From assembly GCF_043641665.1 (NCBI RefSeq), contig NC_092192.1, positions 24,060,907 to 24,124,906 of the forward strand: a DNA stretch of 64,000 nucleotides. Direction: 5' to 3'. The DNA comes from Enoplosus armatus (taxonomy: Eukaryota > Chordata > Actinopteri > Centrarchiformes > Enoplosidae). Of the stretch, positions 37,480-49,734 are shown piece after piece. Numbering within the stretch: position 1 is the stretch's first letter; each line of letters begins with the position of its first letter. Under the pieces are notes generated by a model. That model had not been told where the DNA came from. It did not search any database and saw nothing but the letters and a program-made list of their open reading frames with translations. The translations under genes were made by a program, and so were the position numbers.

Positions 37480-39755
37480 TGTTTAAAATAAGAAATAAAA
37501 AGGTGGACATTCTATTCGATTCACTAGCTTCAATTATAGTAGGCCTATTGTACAGCATAGCATCATACTGAAAATTGTTCTTGTTATTTTGTCCACCCCC
37601 TGTATGTAGGTCTGTGCGGTAGAAATATCTCTGGAGCTGGTTGTATTCTCAATGATAGATGGGGTATTTCAGCTTCAAGCTTCACATATTAGTTTTCTTT
37701 CAGAAACTGAGAGATGTGTTGAAGGAACATGATGGCAAACAGCAGCCGCCCAGAGGAAGAGAAATGGGGTTTCAGTGCAAAATGTTGCAGGACTGTATAA
37801 CACAGCACAGATCAAAGGCTGAGATGAACTAATTTAGTGAGCTCTGAGTGAGTCTATACTTTTGCATTAGCCTTTAACCTGCTGATATTTGGATCTGCTG
37901 TTGCCTGCCAACAACACAACCCCACAGAGCCCAGACATTTTAAACTGTACTGTAATTCCTTAAGTTAGCAGGCTGCGTATTTTTTTTTAGGTATAACAGC
38001 ATTTCACTGTGAATTTCTCATTTTCCTTTTCTGCATGGCGTGATGGCACAGTTCCACATTTGATTAAACTGTCTACATTGTTTATTTGTACATTTATTAA
38101 CATATGTAGGTCTCTGATCAAATGGAAGGTATCTCATTTTTGTGGTTTTTGAAATCAGCTTGAAGGGGCATGACTTTTTCGTAATTGATTTGACTGTTCT
38201 GTAATCTAAGCTGACATCGGCTATTCACAGATGACATCATCAAAAATACCGTGCAACAATGGAAAACCTGTATTGGCCTATTTACAGGCTGATAAACAGC
38301 CAGCTTGTCCACAAATCTTTTACAGCGTACCGATTTACATTTTCACAAAAAATACTATAGGCTTGATCATATTAGCTAACAGTAGCCTATTTAACATGAT
38401 ATGTATCTCACATGGGGTTGTGTCAGCAATTGAACAAGAACAATAACCTGAGCGGAATATTTTTGTTTGGCAGAAAGCCTCGACTCTGAGTAGTTGAGTC
38501 AAGTAATCGACTGATCTGTAACTAGCTTTAACCTGCTGTCTATGGCATTTGGGCCTTCTCGTCATTTGTACGTCAACCACTGGCTAGATCCCGACTGGTT
38601 GATCATCGTAAATTCTTCATCACTCAACTATTTTGTTGCACTTGATTGAGTACTGTGTTTTCACACAACGATTTCTTTTATCATACAAAAGAGGCGTTTC
38701 CTGACCCTCTATCTTAGTGCGATGGCCCAAAGGCCGATCGACGCCTGCCAGCATCTTTTTTTCTTAGCTAGATACTGGGAACCTGTGATCAATGTATGAA
38801 AACTGGCCTGTAAAGTAGAAGAAAAGAAAACAAAACCATGGGGAAGAATACATGAATAAAGATAACGACTGCATCTCCATGCTGAGGGAGACATTTATGT
38901 AGAGCAGCAGGATGTATACAGATAATTACAATGTGGCTAAATAACCCAAAACTGAAATTGAAAAAATAATTGAAATCATTATTCATTAGCAGTAGCAGTG
39001 GATTTCTCTCCCGCGGCATCAGCAGCCTCAAACAGAAATAGGAATTACCAACAAGGTTCTTTTTAAATGATAACATTTAAGGAATTGGGAGAGGGATTTC
39101 AGTCACTTTGGGTAATCTGAACTCAAACTATGAAATAAAAAGGCACTGAAATGTTCAAGAGCATAAAAACGAGATGAGCAGTAACATAATTGTCTGAATG
39201 TATCAAGACACTAACTTCAATTCATCTGTGCTGCATGTTTACACATAAAAACTATTACTTGCCATTCCCCCTCATGTATATAGGTGATTAATAATTGAAG
39301 CATTTGTCAAGGTTGTTGCTGTAGAGGTGTCACACCATTGCCTGGGTCCAGACCTTTGAATCCGCTCACTCCACCGAGTTGACTGCTTCCTTTCTGGCAT
39401 CACGACATGAAACAGTGGTTTCATGGTCCGATCCAATGAGCGCCACGGGAGGACTGCCGATTAGCCAATCAGCACCACGGGCGGGACTAACGCCGTTGCC
39501 AAGAGTCAGGTTGATATGTTGGTCTCTAGTGATTGGATAGGGAAAATCAAATTAGAGTGGAGGCAATGTTTGACTGAAGATGGAAATGGAGTGAAACGAG
39601 GTGACAGTTCTGTCTGATAACAGGCTAGTTACACCCAACTTAACCAATTAACCTGGAAGTGGAAGTAACAATGCACTTTCTTGCTCAATTTACTGACTGC
39701 TTCTTAGTAGTATCATAGCGTAGTGCAATATCACTAAAAGATAGGCCTCAGACCT
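37480..39755. other. intergenic DNA without a recognised gene
   Basis: A GC-richer island at about 39330-39560 (containing CCAATCAGCACCACGGGCGG) is the only feature. It may be a repeat or a regulatory element; no exon is visible. Confidence -1.
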
Positions 39756-39759
39756 AAAT

Positions 39760-42120
39760 GGCAAATTTGATTGTCATTGCCTTCCAATGAGACCCATATG
39801 AATTCTCAAAACATGACTCATATGAGCATTCATCAGGGAAAGATCACTGTCTTGGTTAAATACACCAGCAAAGTCTAGTCTCAAATGGTCTCTGATGTCA
39901 AAGTCAACCATCCATCCAAACCTCCTCCCCAAGAGGGTTTTGCAGAGGTTAAGCATAATCACACTACTATCATCTTTGCTTCTAAGGGGACAGTCATTAT
40001 TTCTTGGACCAAATGAGTATTTTATGATTGACAGTATCAAAGGCTGATAGATCAAGAAGCACATGAACTGATGTTTTGCCTGAATCTGTAGATGATGTGG
40101 TCTGAAGCCTGAAATTTGTCCAAAATGTCGTTAACGTGCAATAATTTATTTAGTAGAATAAAAACAGCTTTCTCAATAATTGTACCAGTATAATGAAGAT
40201 TAACAATGACGACTGTAATGATTTCACATGGAAGGATCTAAGCTGCACCATATTAAATTTTCAATTCAATTTTCTGCATCTGTTTGAGACACGATGTGTC
40301 TGATTTTTGCAATGTTACATAGATGAAAAAAGGCGTCCTTGAAAGGACATGTCCTGATTAAATATAACTCAGAGATTCCTGGTGGCGCTGGAGGACAGTG
40401 CAATGCCATCTAGAGTAGCTATAGTTTAGATAACATGTGTTTGGGGCCAAGCACATTAACTTCAGAGTTTAACTCATAATTGCAGGTCATCCAGGTTTTT
40501 ATTAAGAAGTGTGAACTAAGGGTAAAACTTCTTTAAGCAGCCGAGTTGGGATGGGGTATAAGAGAAAAGTTGATGGCTTACATGAAGAAATTGTTTTGGT
40601 TATTTGGTGAAGGTTGACTGGAGAAAAGCAATCTAAATATATATCAGGTTTTACAGCTGTTTCTGAGATTCCTGTGTTTGAAGGTAAGTCGGTACCACCT
40701 GAGAGCAGGAGGTGATGAATTCTGTCTCTAATAGTAAGAATTTTATCTTTAAAGAAGCTGAAATTGTTACTGCTATAGGAATACGTGGCTCAATAGAGCT
40801 GTGACTCTCTGTGAGACTGGCTACAGTGCTGAAAAAAACCTGGGGTTGTTCTTGTTTTCCTCTATTAACAGTGAGTAATAGGACGTTCTGGCATTACGGA
40901 GGGCCTTCCTATAAGTTCTAAGACTATCTTGCCAGACTAAACATGATTCATCCAGTTTGGTGGAGCGCCATTTCTTTTCAAATTTAAAAAAACCCCGTTT
41001 GGTTTAATTTGCAGGTTTGGGGGTTATACCACGGAGCTGACTTTCTTTGTTTTATTATCTTCATTTAATAAAGTGTCAGTCGCATTGAGGCTGCGGCACT
41101 ATCAACAGGACGATCAATTTGGGAGGGACTAAAGTTAGCATAGGAGTCCTCAGTTATATTGAGACATGGCATTGAATCAAATGCCGATGGAATCACTTCC
41201 TTACATTTGGCTGCAGCACTATCAGATAGATATCTAGTGTAGTGCATTTTTGCCTAATTGCGTGTAGTCCCTTAATAGGAATTCAAAAGTTATTAAATAA
41301 TGGTCCAATGAAAAAGGATACTGTGGTAAGACTGTCTGATGTTCAATTTCAATGCCATATGCCACAGCGAGGTTGAGGGTGTGATTAAAACAGTGAGTGG
41401 GTTTATACACTACGCCAATTGAATCTAATAATGAGATAAATGAAGTATAAGGATATCATTATCAACGTCCACATGAATATTAAAATCACCTACAATCATT
41501 ACTTTGTCTGTTTTACCGACTAGCCCTGACAAAAGAATTCAGATAAAAATTCAGAGTACCAACCTGGAGCGTGGTACACTATAACGTATAAAATTGGCTT
41601 TAGTGTTTTCCAGGTTGGGTGTGAAAGGCTAAGAACAAGGCTTTCGAATGAGTCACAATGTAGTTTAGGTTTAGGGTTAAGTTAAAAGGAGTCAAAGATG
41701 GCTGCAACTCCACCTCCTTGGCCAGTGCGTTAAGGAATGTGAGTATTAATACAATTGGGGGGAGTGGATTCATTTAGGCTAACATATTCTTCATGACGCA
41801 GCCAGGTGTCAGTCAGACAGAATAAATCAATACAATTATCTCATTTAAATCTGGGGGCTGGCTAACTACAGCGGCTAAAGTTTACATTTCCATGGTGCGA
41901 AACGGCACTTCCAATTTGCTGAGCCTCGCCTCCAGCACACTAAGTAAACTACATTTATTACATTTTCCATTATCGCTAAATGACTAAACCTAGCAGGAGA
42001 GTGAGCGGGAGAGAGAGAAGCCATCGCTAAGTTAGCTGCTAAGCTAATGTAACAAGCAGAATAGCACGTAAATAACTGAGATTAGCGTAAAAGTCGCTGT
42101 GAGTGCTAAGCAGACCTAGT
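39760..42120 (-). pseudogene. L2-type LINE, decayed (endonuclease to RT motif A)
   Basis: Minus-strand translation, allowing frameshifts, runs through an L2 polyprotein in order: endonuclease (TDTWLRHEEYVSLNEST at about 41830, IVGDFNIHVD at about 41490), the inter-domain region (RYLSDSAAAKCKEVIPSAFD and CLNITEDSYANFSPSQID, within 41247-41065), a pre-RT stretch (about 40990-40690), and RT motif A (LLDLSAFDTVNH, about 40060). The RT core beyond this is missing or unrecognisable. Many stops; non-functional. Confidence -1.
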
Positions 42121-42469
42121 GTACGTTTACGTTAGCAGTCAGCATCCGTTTTACCGTTCTCTTCATACATCCATGTATGTATGTTTACATAAGCTGTTGT
42201 AAACATGTTGTATAATTGTTTCAATAAAGGTCTTACGAAAAGAGGCTTAAAAAGAAGATAGTGCTTATGTTTTCCCCGGTAGCCATCGGTAGTTATGCCC
42301 ATGTAGCAGTCGGTGGAAGAACCAGAGTAACTGTCTAAACTACATGGCAAAAGAAAAAGAGCCCCGTTGACGGAGGAGGCGCTGTTGGTAGTTACTAGGC
42401 TCTGAGGAACACAGGAAGCTATCCGGTTGTCTTTGCGTTTAAAACTTTTTATTTCAAAAACATTTTTAA

Positions 42470-42996
42470 CCCTTTCATGCATGAATTATGACAGCCTCAG
42501 TCAGGATTTTTTTCCTAAGTGTTTTTATTTCTCTTTAGGCATGAAAAAAACAATTTAACTTCATTTTTTTCAAACGCTCATTTTTCAAAGTTCTTCACAT
42601 GTCCACTCGGGTGGACAGCATGCGTTTGAGTTTTCAACTGAAGAAATATGTATTTAACACACCAATGAATAAAATGGAAATTTTAACAATTGTATTACTC
42701 CTTAGTTGTTACTTGATGTTACCAAATTTTATTTACCTGCAAGGGTCTCCTACTATAGAAGGATTGGCAAGTTATTTCTGAGCTGCTCAGCATTTCTGGC
42801 CTTCCGCTGGCCATCTTGGTTTTGAGACATTTGTGTTGCGCTTACAATGGCTGGCCAGTGGGTGGCAGTGTATGGGATGACGCACTAGCGTCCACTGTGG
42901 TGGCTGATGTGCAACTATACCATTAAAACCCATGCATATACAAGAAAACAGCTTTTGAATAGCCGTCCACTGTAGTGACCACTATGCGTGAAAGGG
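42470..42996. mobile_element. piggyBac-type MITE with TTAA ends
   Basis: CCCTTTCATGCATG opens the element and its near-inverse (CATGCATGAAAGGG form, seen as TATGCGTGAAAGGG) closes it. Each end is flanked by TTAA (42466-42469 and 42997-43000), the obligatory piggyBac duplication. It is 527 bp, with internal GTCCACTCGGGTGGAC and related inverted boxes near both ends. No transposase; an internal 60-codon frame is not recognisable. It sits between the two L2 copies. Confidence -1.
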
Positions 42997-43838
42997 TTAA
43001 GGCTGTGTGTGTCTGCGGACTGTCCAGCAGCATGACGAACTCAGCTTAAACATTTATTGCGGAAGGAATCCTGGGGCATGCAACACCAGAGTAGCATAGC
43101 CTATATATATTTTGCATTCCAATGCATATTTCTGGTCATGTCTGGAAGAAGCAAATCAAGAATATTAAAGCTGAAGCCCAAATACACTAAGAAATGGTTT
43201 AATGTGACTGGTTCTGCCTTTAACATGACTGAATGAAGACAGCAAACTGAGTTCGTTGTAAAGCAGGTTGATAGCAGCGGCAGCAGGTTGAACAAGTACT
43301 AGGTGATTGTACTAAACAGAGCTCAGCGATTGTGTTCATTAGTAGTAATTCATTCTGGGAGGTAAACTGTTCTAGCATCCTTTATTTTCTGATTGAGCAA
43401 AGTCAGAATCTCTTTCATGTGTAGAAAATGAACGTTAACTTTTGTCTTTTACCATCTGCGCTCAGTCTTGCTTACAGCTACGGATAGCATCATTTATCCC
43501 TAGGGATGATTTGGTGGCTGCGTGACCTGGTTGTAATAGGCGCAATGGCATCTGATCAGAGCATTATTAAAATCACTGACCAGATCATTCATTGAATTGG
43601 GCTATTATATAAATCAGAGAAGGTAGATGAGAACTTCAGAGCAGACTGGCTGTTAAAGATGCTGAAACATACTGTTTGCTTCAGAATTGAAGAAGTTGTC
43701 AAATAGAATACAGTCATGATCAGAGACAAGGTCTATCAATGAGAGGGAGTTTATAGTCAGGCCTAAAGTAAATACGAGGTCAAGGGTGTGGCCTCGGCTA
43801 CGAGTCGAATCAGAGACATGGTGCACCAGGTTGAATGA

Positions 43839-44687
43839 GTCAGAAATCAGAATTGGAATCAGAAATGCTTTATTGATCCCCTGGTGGGAAATTGTACAGT
43901 ACCAGTGCTCCCATTCAAGAGTAGAAAGCAGCATACATTTAGAAATAAAAGTATGTACAAAATATAAAAAATAAGAAATAGAGAATAAAGATCTACACAT
44001 TTACAATATTTCAGTGAAAATTATATACAATAGCAATGTATATGTATGTATATGTATATATACATACATATACATTGCTATTGTCTGGAGACATTGTCTC
44101 AGATGACCTGCAGCTTGGACAGCGGCTGATGATGGAGCCCAGGAAACGGAAGGACTCCACAGTGTCCACTGGAGAGTCACACGGGGTGATGGGGGCGGGT
44201 GGGGCTGCGCTCTTCCTTAAGTCTACAACCATCTCCACTGTCTTTGAAGCGTTAAGCTCCAGGTTGTTGCTGTTGCACCAGGTCACCAGTTGGTCAATCT
44301 CCCACCTGTAGGCAGACTCATCCTCTCCAGAGATGAGTCCGATGAGGGTGGTGTCGTCCGCGAACTTCAGGAGCTTGACAGACTGGTGACTGGAGCTGCA
44401 GCTGTTGGTGTACAGGGAGAAGAGTGGAGGAGAAAGAACACAGCCTTGAGGGGAGCTGGTGCTGATCGTCCGCGAGTCTGAGATGTGTTTCCCCAGCTTC
44501 ACGTGCTGCTTCCTGTCAGACAGGAAATCTGTGATCCACCTGCAGGTGGGGTCAGGCACGTTCAGCTGGGAGAGCTTGTCCTGAAGAAGAGCCAGGACGA
44601 TCGTGTTGAAGGCAGAGTCTACAGACCTGTAGGGTCGGTGATGGATTTGAGGTGGGACAAGACCAGGCGTTCAATGTTGAACGATGT
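43839..44687 (-). mobile_element. CR1/Rex1-like LINE fragment inserted in the L2
   Basis: It is flanked by TTGAATGA direct repeats (43831-43838 and 44688-44695). The minus-strand frame at 44559-44122 closely matches RT residues about 345-490 of the LINE at 56.56-58.79 kb, including SPQGCVLSP and FADDTTLIG. It is 5'-truncated with two small internal deletions near 44600-44640. The coding region 3' of 44118 is replaced by a perfect hairpin and a 3' UTR ending in TTCTGATT-type repeats beside CAATAAAGC. Confidence -1.
44027..44084. repeat. perfect inverted repeat (hairpin)
   Basis: Two 23-bp arms (ACAATAGCAATGTATATGTA plus TGT, and its exact complement) around a 12-bp AT-rich loop. It sits where the inserted LINE loses its homology to the longer copy, which suggests a snap-back or template-switch event. 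Confidence -1.
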
Positions 44688-45769
44688 TTGAATGAAAGTA
44701 ATTCCAGAGTGAAAAAAAGAACCAGAACTCTCTCCACCAGCATGTTTGGAGAAAGTCAGTATTTTAAAAAGTACTGAGTTGAATAAAGGAATAAAGGAGA
44801 AAAATAAGAAAAAATAAGAAAACAAACAGGAGCGACTGTAACAGGCTGCATGCATGGTCGGCGCATGCACACTACCACTATGTTTAAGAATTCAATGACA
44901 TAATGGTGTGGTAATTCTATCGTGATTGGGGACAATGGAGGATAGAAATTCAGCAAATTCTGTTATAAAGCAATTATTTGGTTTTGGGGACGGTGAATTT
45001 AAATACAGCAGACAGTTGGTTTTAAACATAAGCTTCTCAAAGCTCTGAACGTTATCATTAGCGATATGTTTACAGTTGAAATGGTTGCCACAGCAAGGCC
45101 TCTGCACCTTGGGGAGTTCAAATAACTGTAGACGTGTGGGCAGAGTTTGATGAAAAGGCAGCAGTCCTCAGACTTATGCCAGGTCTAAGTCAAAATTAGA
45201 AAATCCAAGCAAATCATTCAAGATAAAGGTTTTGTTTGACAGAGACCTAGCATTGAATAGAGCAAATTTTGCTGGATTGATGGCTGCAGGAGGGACAGTG
45301 GTACAGTATATGTACGGAATATTGTTTTTGTTAACCTGCTTAGCGGTGCAAAGTGGACTGGTAAACCTAGAAAGTGGTGGGGCCATAAAAGAAGAGGAGG
45401 GGATTTCCGATGGCCATGAGTGAGATGGAAACAGTCAATCACATGGATGAGACTGCACCGCATGCTGCTAGCATGCTAGCATGATGTTAGCAGTCTGCAT
45501 CGAGGACCTGATTATCCCTCCTTTATGTCCTTATTAAAAAGAGACTGACGATTCCAGAACAGGTTAAAATGAATAAAAAACATATTGTGAGCTCGACAGA
45601 CGTGCCGCAGCCAAGTGTGGAGACTAAGGAGTCTGCTGAAATGACCGGTACTGCAGCCGACTGTGGGAATGGGACCAGACATGACAACAGACGAGTAAAG
45701 TAAAAAACAGCTGAATTTATTATTTCTTTGAGATGTGCGGGATTCCTGCTTGTTAGACAGCCTGAGCAG

Positions 45770-46245
45770 TCAGATGAGGCAAATGAGGAGAAGCACTTAG
45801 TTCAAATCATTAGTATTTTATTTTTCACACCGTGCTCAAGAAATCTTCCTCCAACTTCCAGCCTCACTAACACGCACAGACTTACATAAGGATGTCTCAC
45901 ATAATAGTCTAGCACATACCATTTACAATTAACTTTACACAGATATCTACACACAGAACTATACAATAAATATTTACATAAAACCATTACCAAAAATATA
46001 TATACTATCTTACATAAATAAATACATTCCCACAGTACAATCAAACACCCCTTGACCCACTTCCTGGCTTGTGTTTCCTTCTTTATAAATTCTAATAGGC
46101 ACACAAGCCCCCTGGGGAATTCTTTTGCCCGAACACCCTGCAAGGCAGAGGTAAGTTTACCTCCATTTAGTTTATAGAGAGTCTTAATTATATTTCTCAA
46201 ACAAATGTTTTTTTGTACAATTGACTCATAAATCAATGTGCCTTA
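45770..46245 (-). repeat. repeat sharing its start with the unassigned element at 53.7-55.2 kb
   Basis: The plus-strand block at 46185-46240 (TATTTCTCAAACAAATGTTT, then CAATTGACTCATAAATCAAT) recurs at about 55165-55222 at the 5' side of the broken ORF there. On the minus strand it begins an open 144-codon frame down to 45802 with no recognised domain. The rest differs between the two places, so this may be a deletion derivative or a relative. Confidence -1.
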
Positions 46246-46249
46246 AGGG

Positions 46250-47160
46250 AGCTGCAATATATAAACAATCAGTAAATAAAAATGTGTCTCGTACCCATGT
46301 ACAAGAATATGCAAATATGTTTACCAATTACTCATTTCCATCTAGTCATAACATTTACTATTCATCATAGATCTAGTAACAGTTATATTGCTTTACACTC
46401 TTGACACACATTCTTCACACACTGTCTTTTGGACATTTCCCTCCCCAGGAGGAAATCAAAGCTTTGTCTCCTGGCATGACTCAACAAGCTGTGTGTACAC
46501 TTCAATCCATCTTCCCCCCCGGTTCTTGGTTTATTTTCATCCTTTGTCTGTATTCTCTAGCCTTCTCCACTTCAACTTTTTAACCTGCTCTGTTCTTTTC
46601 TTGTTTTTATCTGTCTAGTTTCTTGTCATTGCTGTTTCCCCTGAATGTTTGGATGGGGGTTCCCATTTTTCTGCACTATTTGCCTTATGTATCAAATTGC
46701 AGAACAACAAATAATAGTAGTGGATCACAAGTCTTTTAACTAGCAAAATAGCCCTACCAAATCCCTACATATGTACAGCATGAGGGTAATTTTCCCATAT
46801 GGGTCAGCAAACATCTTACTTATTGCCCTTTCATTTTCATAGATGGCCTGAGCAGTCAGCATCTGCCAGTTGTCTAAGTTTTAGAGGTTAAATAATTCTA
46901 AATAATTCATAATTCTAAAAATTGGCCCATGCAATTTTCCCTCAGGCTACCATAGAACATCACATTACCATACTATTTGTGTCACGACATTTAGATAATA
47001 GAGTGAGAGCTCCCCATTCATTTCTGGCTGCACAGTCAAATCAAGCATTTAGATGTTCGCAGAAAAGACATGCCAGCCTCCACAAACTTTCTGTCAGACA
47101 GAAGGCAGCAGGTGAGGCTGGGGAAAATCACACTGAGCAACTGAACAGTCAGCACTGGCA
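46250..47160. other. intergenic DNA without a recognised gene
   Basis: Short pyrimidine-rich open frames at about 46388-46618 only. No domains or repeat ends seen. Confidence -1.
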
Positions 47161-47164
47161 CCTG

Positions 47165-47480
47165 GTTTCTGGTATCCACAATCTCCCAGACCTAAAGTGG
47201 GTGTCCAATATGGACTCAATCATCAAAAAGGCCCAGCAGAGGATGTACTTCCTGTGCCGGCTGAGAAATCATCCAGTCTGTTCTCTGCACATATATCACT
47301 GCCTGGTTTGGATCAGCCACCAAACAGGACAGGAACAGACTATAATGGGCAGTCAGGACGGCAGAAAAAAATCATTGGTGCCAGTCTACCCTCCATTCAG
47401 GACTTACACATGTCCGGAAACATCACTGCAGACCCATCACACCTCGGACACAATCTGCTCCAACTTCTCCAACTTCTATC
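47165..47480 (+). pseudogene. CR1/Rex1-like LINE RT C-terminal fragment
   Basis: Plus-strand frames give LKWVSNMDSIIKKAQQRMYF and LCRLRN. These match residues just after RT motifs in the LINE at 56.56 kb (LRWELNISSLIKKAQQRMYF there). Decayed versions of the 3' coding region follow. It is an old, short fragment in the opposite orientation to the other copies. Confidence -1.
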
Positions 47481-47529
47481 TGTCAATTTCTGTCATTCCT
47501 TGTGTACACATACTATTGACATATACTGA

Positions 47530-48535
47530 CAGAGGATGAGAAGTATAAACAGTATATCATTTCTGTGAAAATAGTCAACTGGAATTAAGATTTTTATTTT
47601 GAAAATTGTATTGTGCACTGTTTTGACTATTATGGCATATGATTTTCATAGTATAATCTGTTTACCAGTGCTGCAGTTGACTCGTAGAGGATATAACCCC
47701 CTTTGGACTGAATAATTGCACAACATTGATGCATTATTTGTCTTTGCACCATGGTCTTGGTGAAGACTTGATTCTGATTGGTCCTGATAATTGACAGCTC
47801 CTAAGTAGTTCCAGTGAAACTGTTCACCGTTCTAAATGAATGCGCTGGCTACATAGTGTCAGCCTAATAAGTAACCATAGCAACAGGGATGCAGTCAAAG
47901 CCTCCGTTTACAATTTATTGCAACACGTTAACAAGCTAACAGATACTTCAGCGCCTCCTCCTCTGAACACCACAAGAAAGCGACTGTAACACACAACAAA
48001 AGCTGCAGGAAATACACTTCCCCTCTGAACTTACGGATACTTTGTATGATATAGCTAAGCGATCATCTCACTCGCTTTGTCTGACAGCACACATGGCCTA
48101 TCACTTGTTCCTGACCATCTTGGTATTGATTTGGGGACAATGACATGGCTGGATAGCTACACAGTGTTGTTGTTAAACCTTCTGTCAAATTATATTTACT
48201 ATTTGTCAACCGAATGCAATGTTATTGACTTTGAATCTTGCGAGCATAACCTTTAGCTAGCATTAGCTTTCTAGCCTATAGCTGAGCCAAAGGGTTGTAT
48301 GAGGTGAGCGGACTAGAAATATCTCCTGTTGCCAAGTTGTATCTAATGTTTGTTCTATTTACTGGAGTAGTGAACCACGTTTCCATTGCATAAAAACCTT
48401 GTTACCATGCTATGGTAATGATTGTTCCAGGTATTTGTCAAACCCTCAGGTGTTACCAGGGAAACCGAGTTATGGCTTGTGAAAAACTTTAGATTTTGAT
48501 GGCAAAACGCATGAAAATATAAATTTTGGCAAGGG
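47530..48535. other. intergenic DNA without a recognised gene
   Basis: AT-rich with GCTAGC/TAGCTAGC-like motifs near 48240-48280. No coding signal. Confidence -1.
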
Positions 48536-48539
48536 ACCA

Positions 48540-48926
48540 TGGTAAGCAGGATAATGGCCTTTGAAGTGTCCATTATCAGGAATTAATGGACCGCCCATCG
48601 TTAATAGACCATATTCACACGGTGGCCATTTTCCTCTGACTTCGCACTCAGGGTGGGAAGCTAAAATACTGTCATCATGTTGTACTGCTGTGCTCCAGGG
48701 TGCAAGTCTTATAAACGTAGGGAATCTGAAATTGTTATTTCACTGCTTCTCGATCAATCAACAAGTGAAAAAACATTTGATAGTGAAAATCCAGAGGGAC
48801 ATCGGGTCATTTTTCAAGGTAAAACATCAGCGGGGGGCGTGACGTCAGAGGAAAATGGCCGCTGTGTGAATATGGTCTATTAATTTCTGATAATGGATAC
48901 CTCGTCAGGCATTATCCCTTACATAA
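48540..48926. mobile_element. palindromic MITE with THAP-like remnant (Kolobok/P-like?)
   Basis: An inner inverted repeat (TAGACCATATTCACAC... at 48605 and its complement ending 48879) is about 36 bp long and flanked by TTAA on both sides. A further, less perfect inverted repeat (CCATTATCAGGAATTAAT left, matching right) extends outward to about 48540 and 48926. The left arm has about 18 extra bases. The internal plus frame at 48677 starts MLYCCAPGCKSYKRRES, like the first zinc ligands of a THAP domain. Kolobok transposases carry THAP domains and use TTAA, so that superfamily is the best guess. No transposase remains. Confidence -1.
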
Positions 48927-49309
48927 CGAACAAAAATTATAAAAACAATGGTGTTACTCATCCACATGTGCTTCTCAATCCATAGTGATCTGCAATCTCC
49001 AGCCATCACGTTTACTGTCTGACATAAGTGCAACAGACTTACCTTCTGCCCTGATTTCATCACATGATGCTTTAAAGGGTAATTTGGATGTTGTGGATGG
49101 TGGGAAGTACTAATTAGTATGTGGTATAGAATTGGAACACAATACAAAACAATATTTTCTCACGTACCTCTTGTGGTCCAGTAACGAGTCATGCAGATAG
49201 ATTTGGTTTTATGTGTCCAGGTATGGAGATATCTGCCTGTCCCAGTTTAGAAGGAAAATATAGGGACATTTTTACATGTTAATTAATGTGTAGGACTGGG
49301 CACACGCAG

Positions 49310-49729
49310 CTTGTTTTATTTTACTATGCAAAAACGTATTAAAATATTATTACTGTTAAGGACTGGTGGCATCTGTTGAAGGACTACTTTCTCAAATACT
49401 AATACTTTACTCAGAAATGGCAGCTTTGAAATTGGTCCAAAATTATTTGTTGTTAGTGGATCAAGACCCTTGTTTTTTTTTAGAAGGGGTTGATCCACAG
49501 CATGTATGAGTCAAGGTTGATAATATTGAGAATGCTCGAGCCAATCCTCCCCCCCTAGTAACTTAGTTCGAACAATATCAGGACAGCTGGTGGTGGACTT
49601 TATACTAGAAATGATTTTATCAGCTGATCGATGAGGGGTCCAGGCTAGGTCTAGGAGGATGCTGAATGAGATAGTAAAGTATTGGTATTGGATAAGAAAG
49701 TATTGGCAACAGAGGATTGTGTTAGTCAC
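49310..49729 (-). pseudogene. L2-type LINE, RT N-terminal fragment
   Basis: Minus strand: KIISSIKSTTSCPDIVRTKL (about 49630-49570), then LLKKNKGLDPLTTNNFGPIS and KLPFLSKVL (about 49485-49400). This is the order seen at the start of the L2 RT domain (choice of template, then a PxxLPFLSK block). Frameshifts separate the pieces; non-functional. Confidence -1.
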
Positions 49730-49734
49730 TTCTC

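Larger units (their letters stand above)
43470..45470 (-). pseudogene. second L2-type LINE, decayed endonuclease part, split by a younger LINE
   Basis: Minus strand: FALFNARSLSNKTFILNDLL (about 45275-45215) starts the endonuclease domain. EFAEFLSSIVPNHDRI follows at about 44960, then SFNLVHHVSDSTRSRGHTLD (about 43835-43775) and a decaying continuation. Part of the endonuclease between the first two blocks is deleted. The element is interrupted at 43839-44687 by another LINE fragment; joining the flanks restores a continuous L2-like order. Confidence -1.

Noticed and set aside
46922..47539. 205-codon plus-strand frame as a host gene
   Set aside because: Its second half coincides with decayed LINE RT sequence, and the first half has no recognisable domain.
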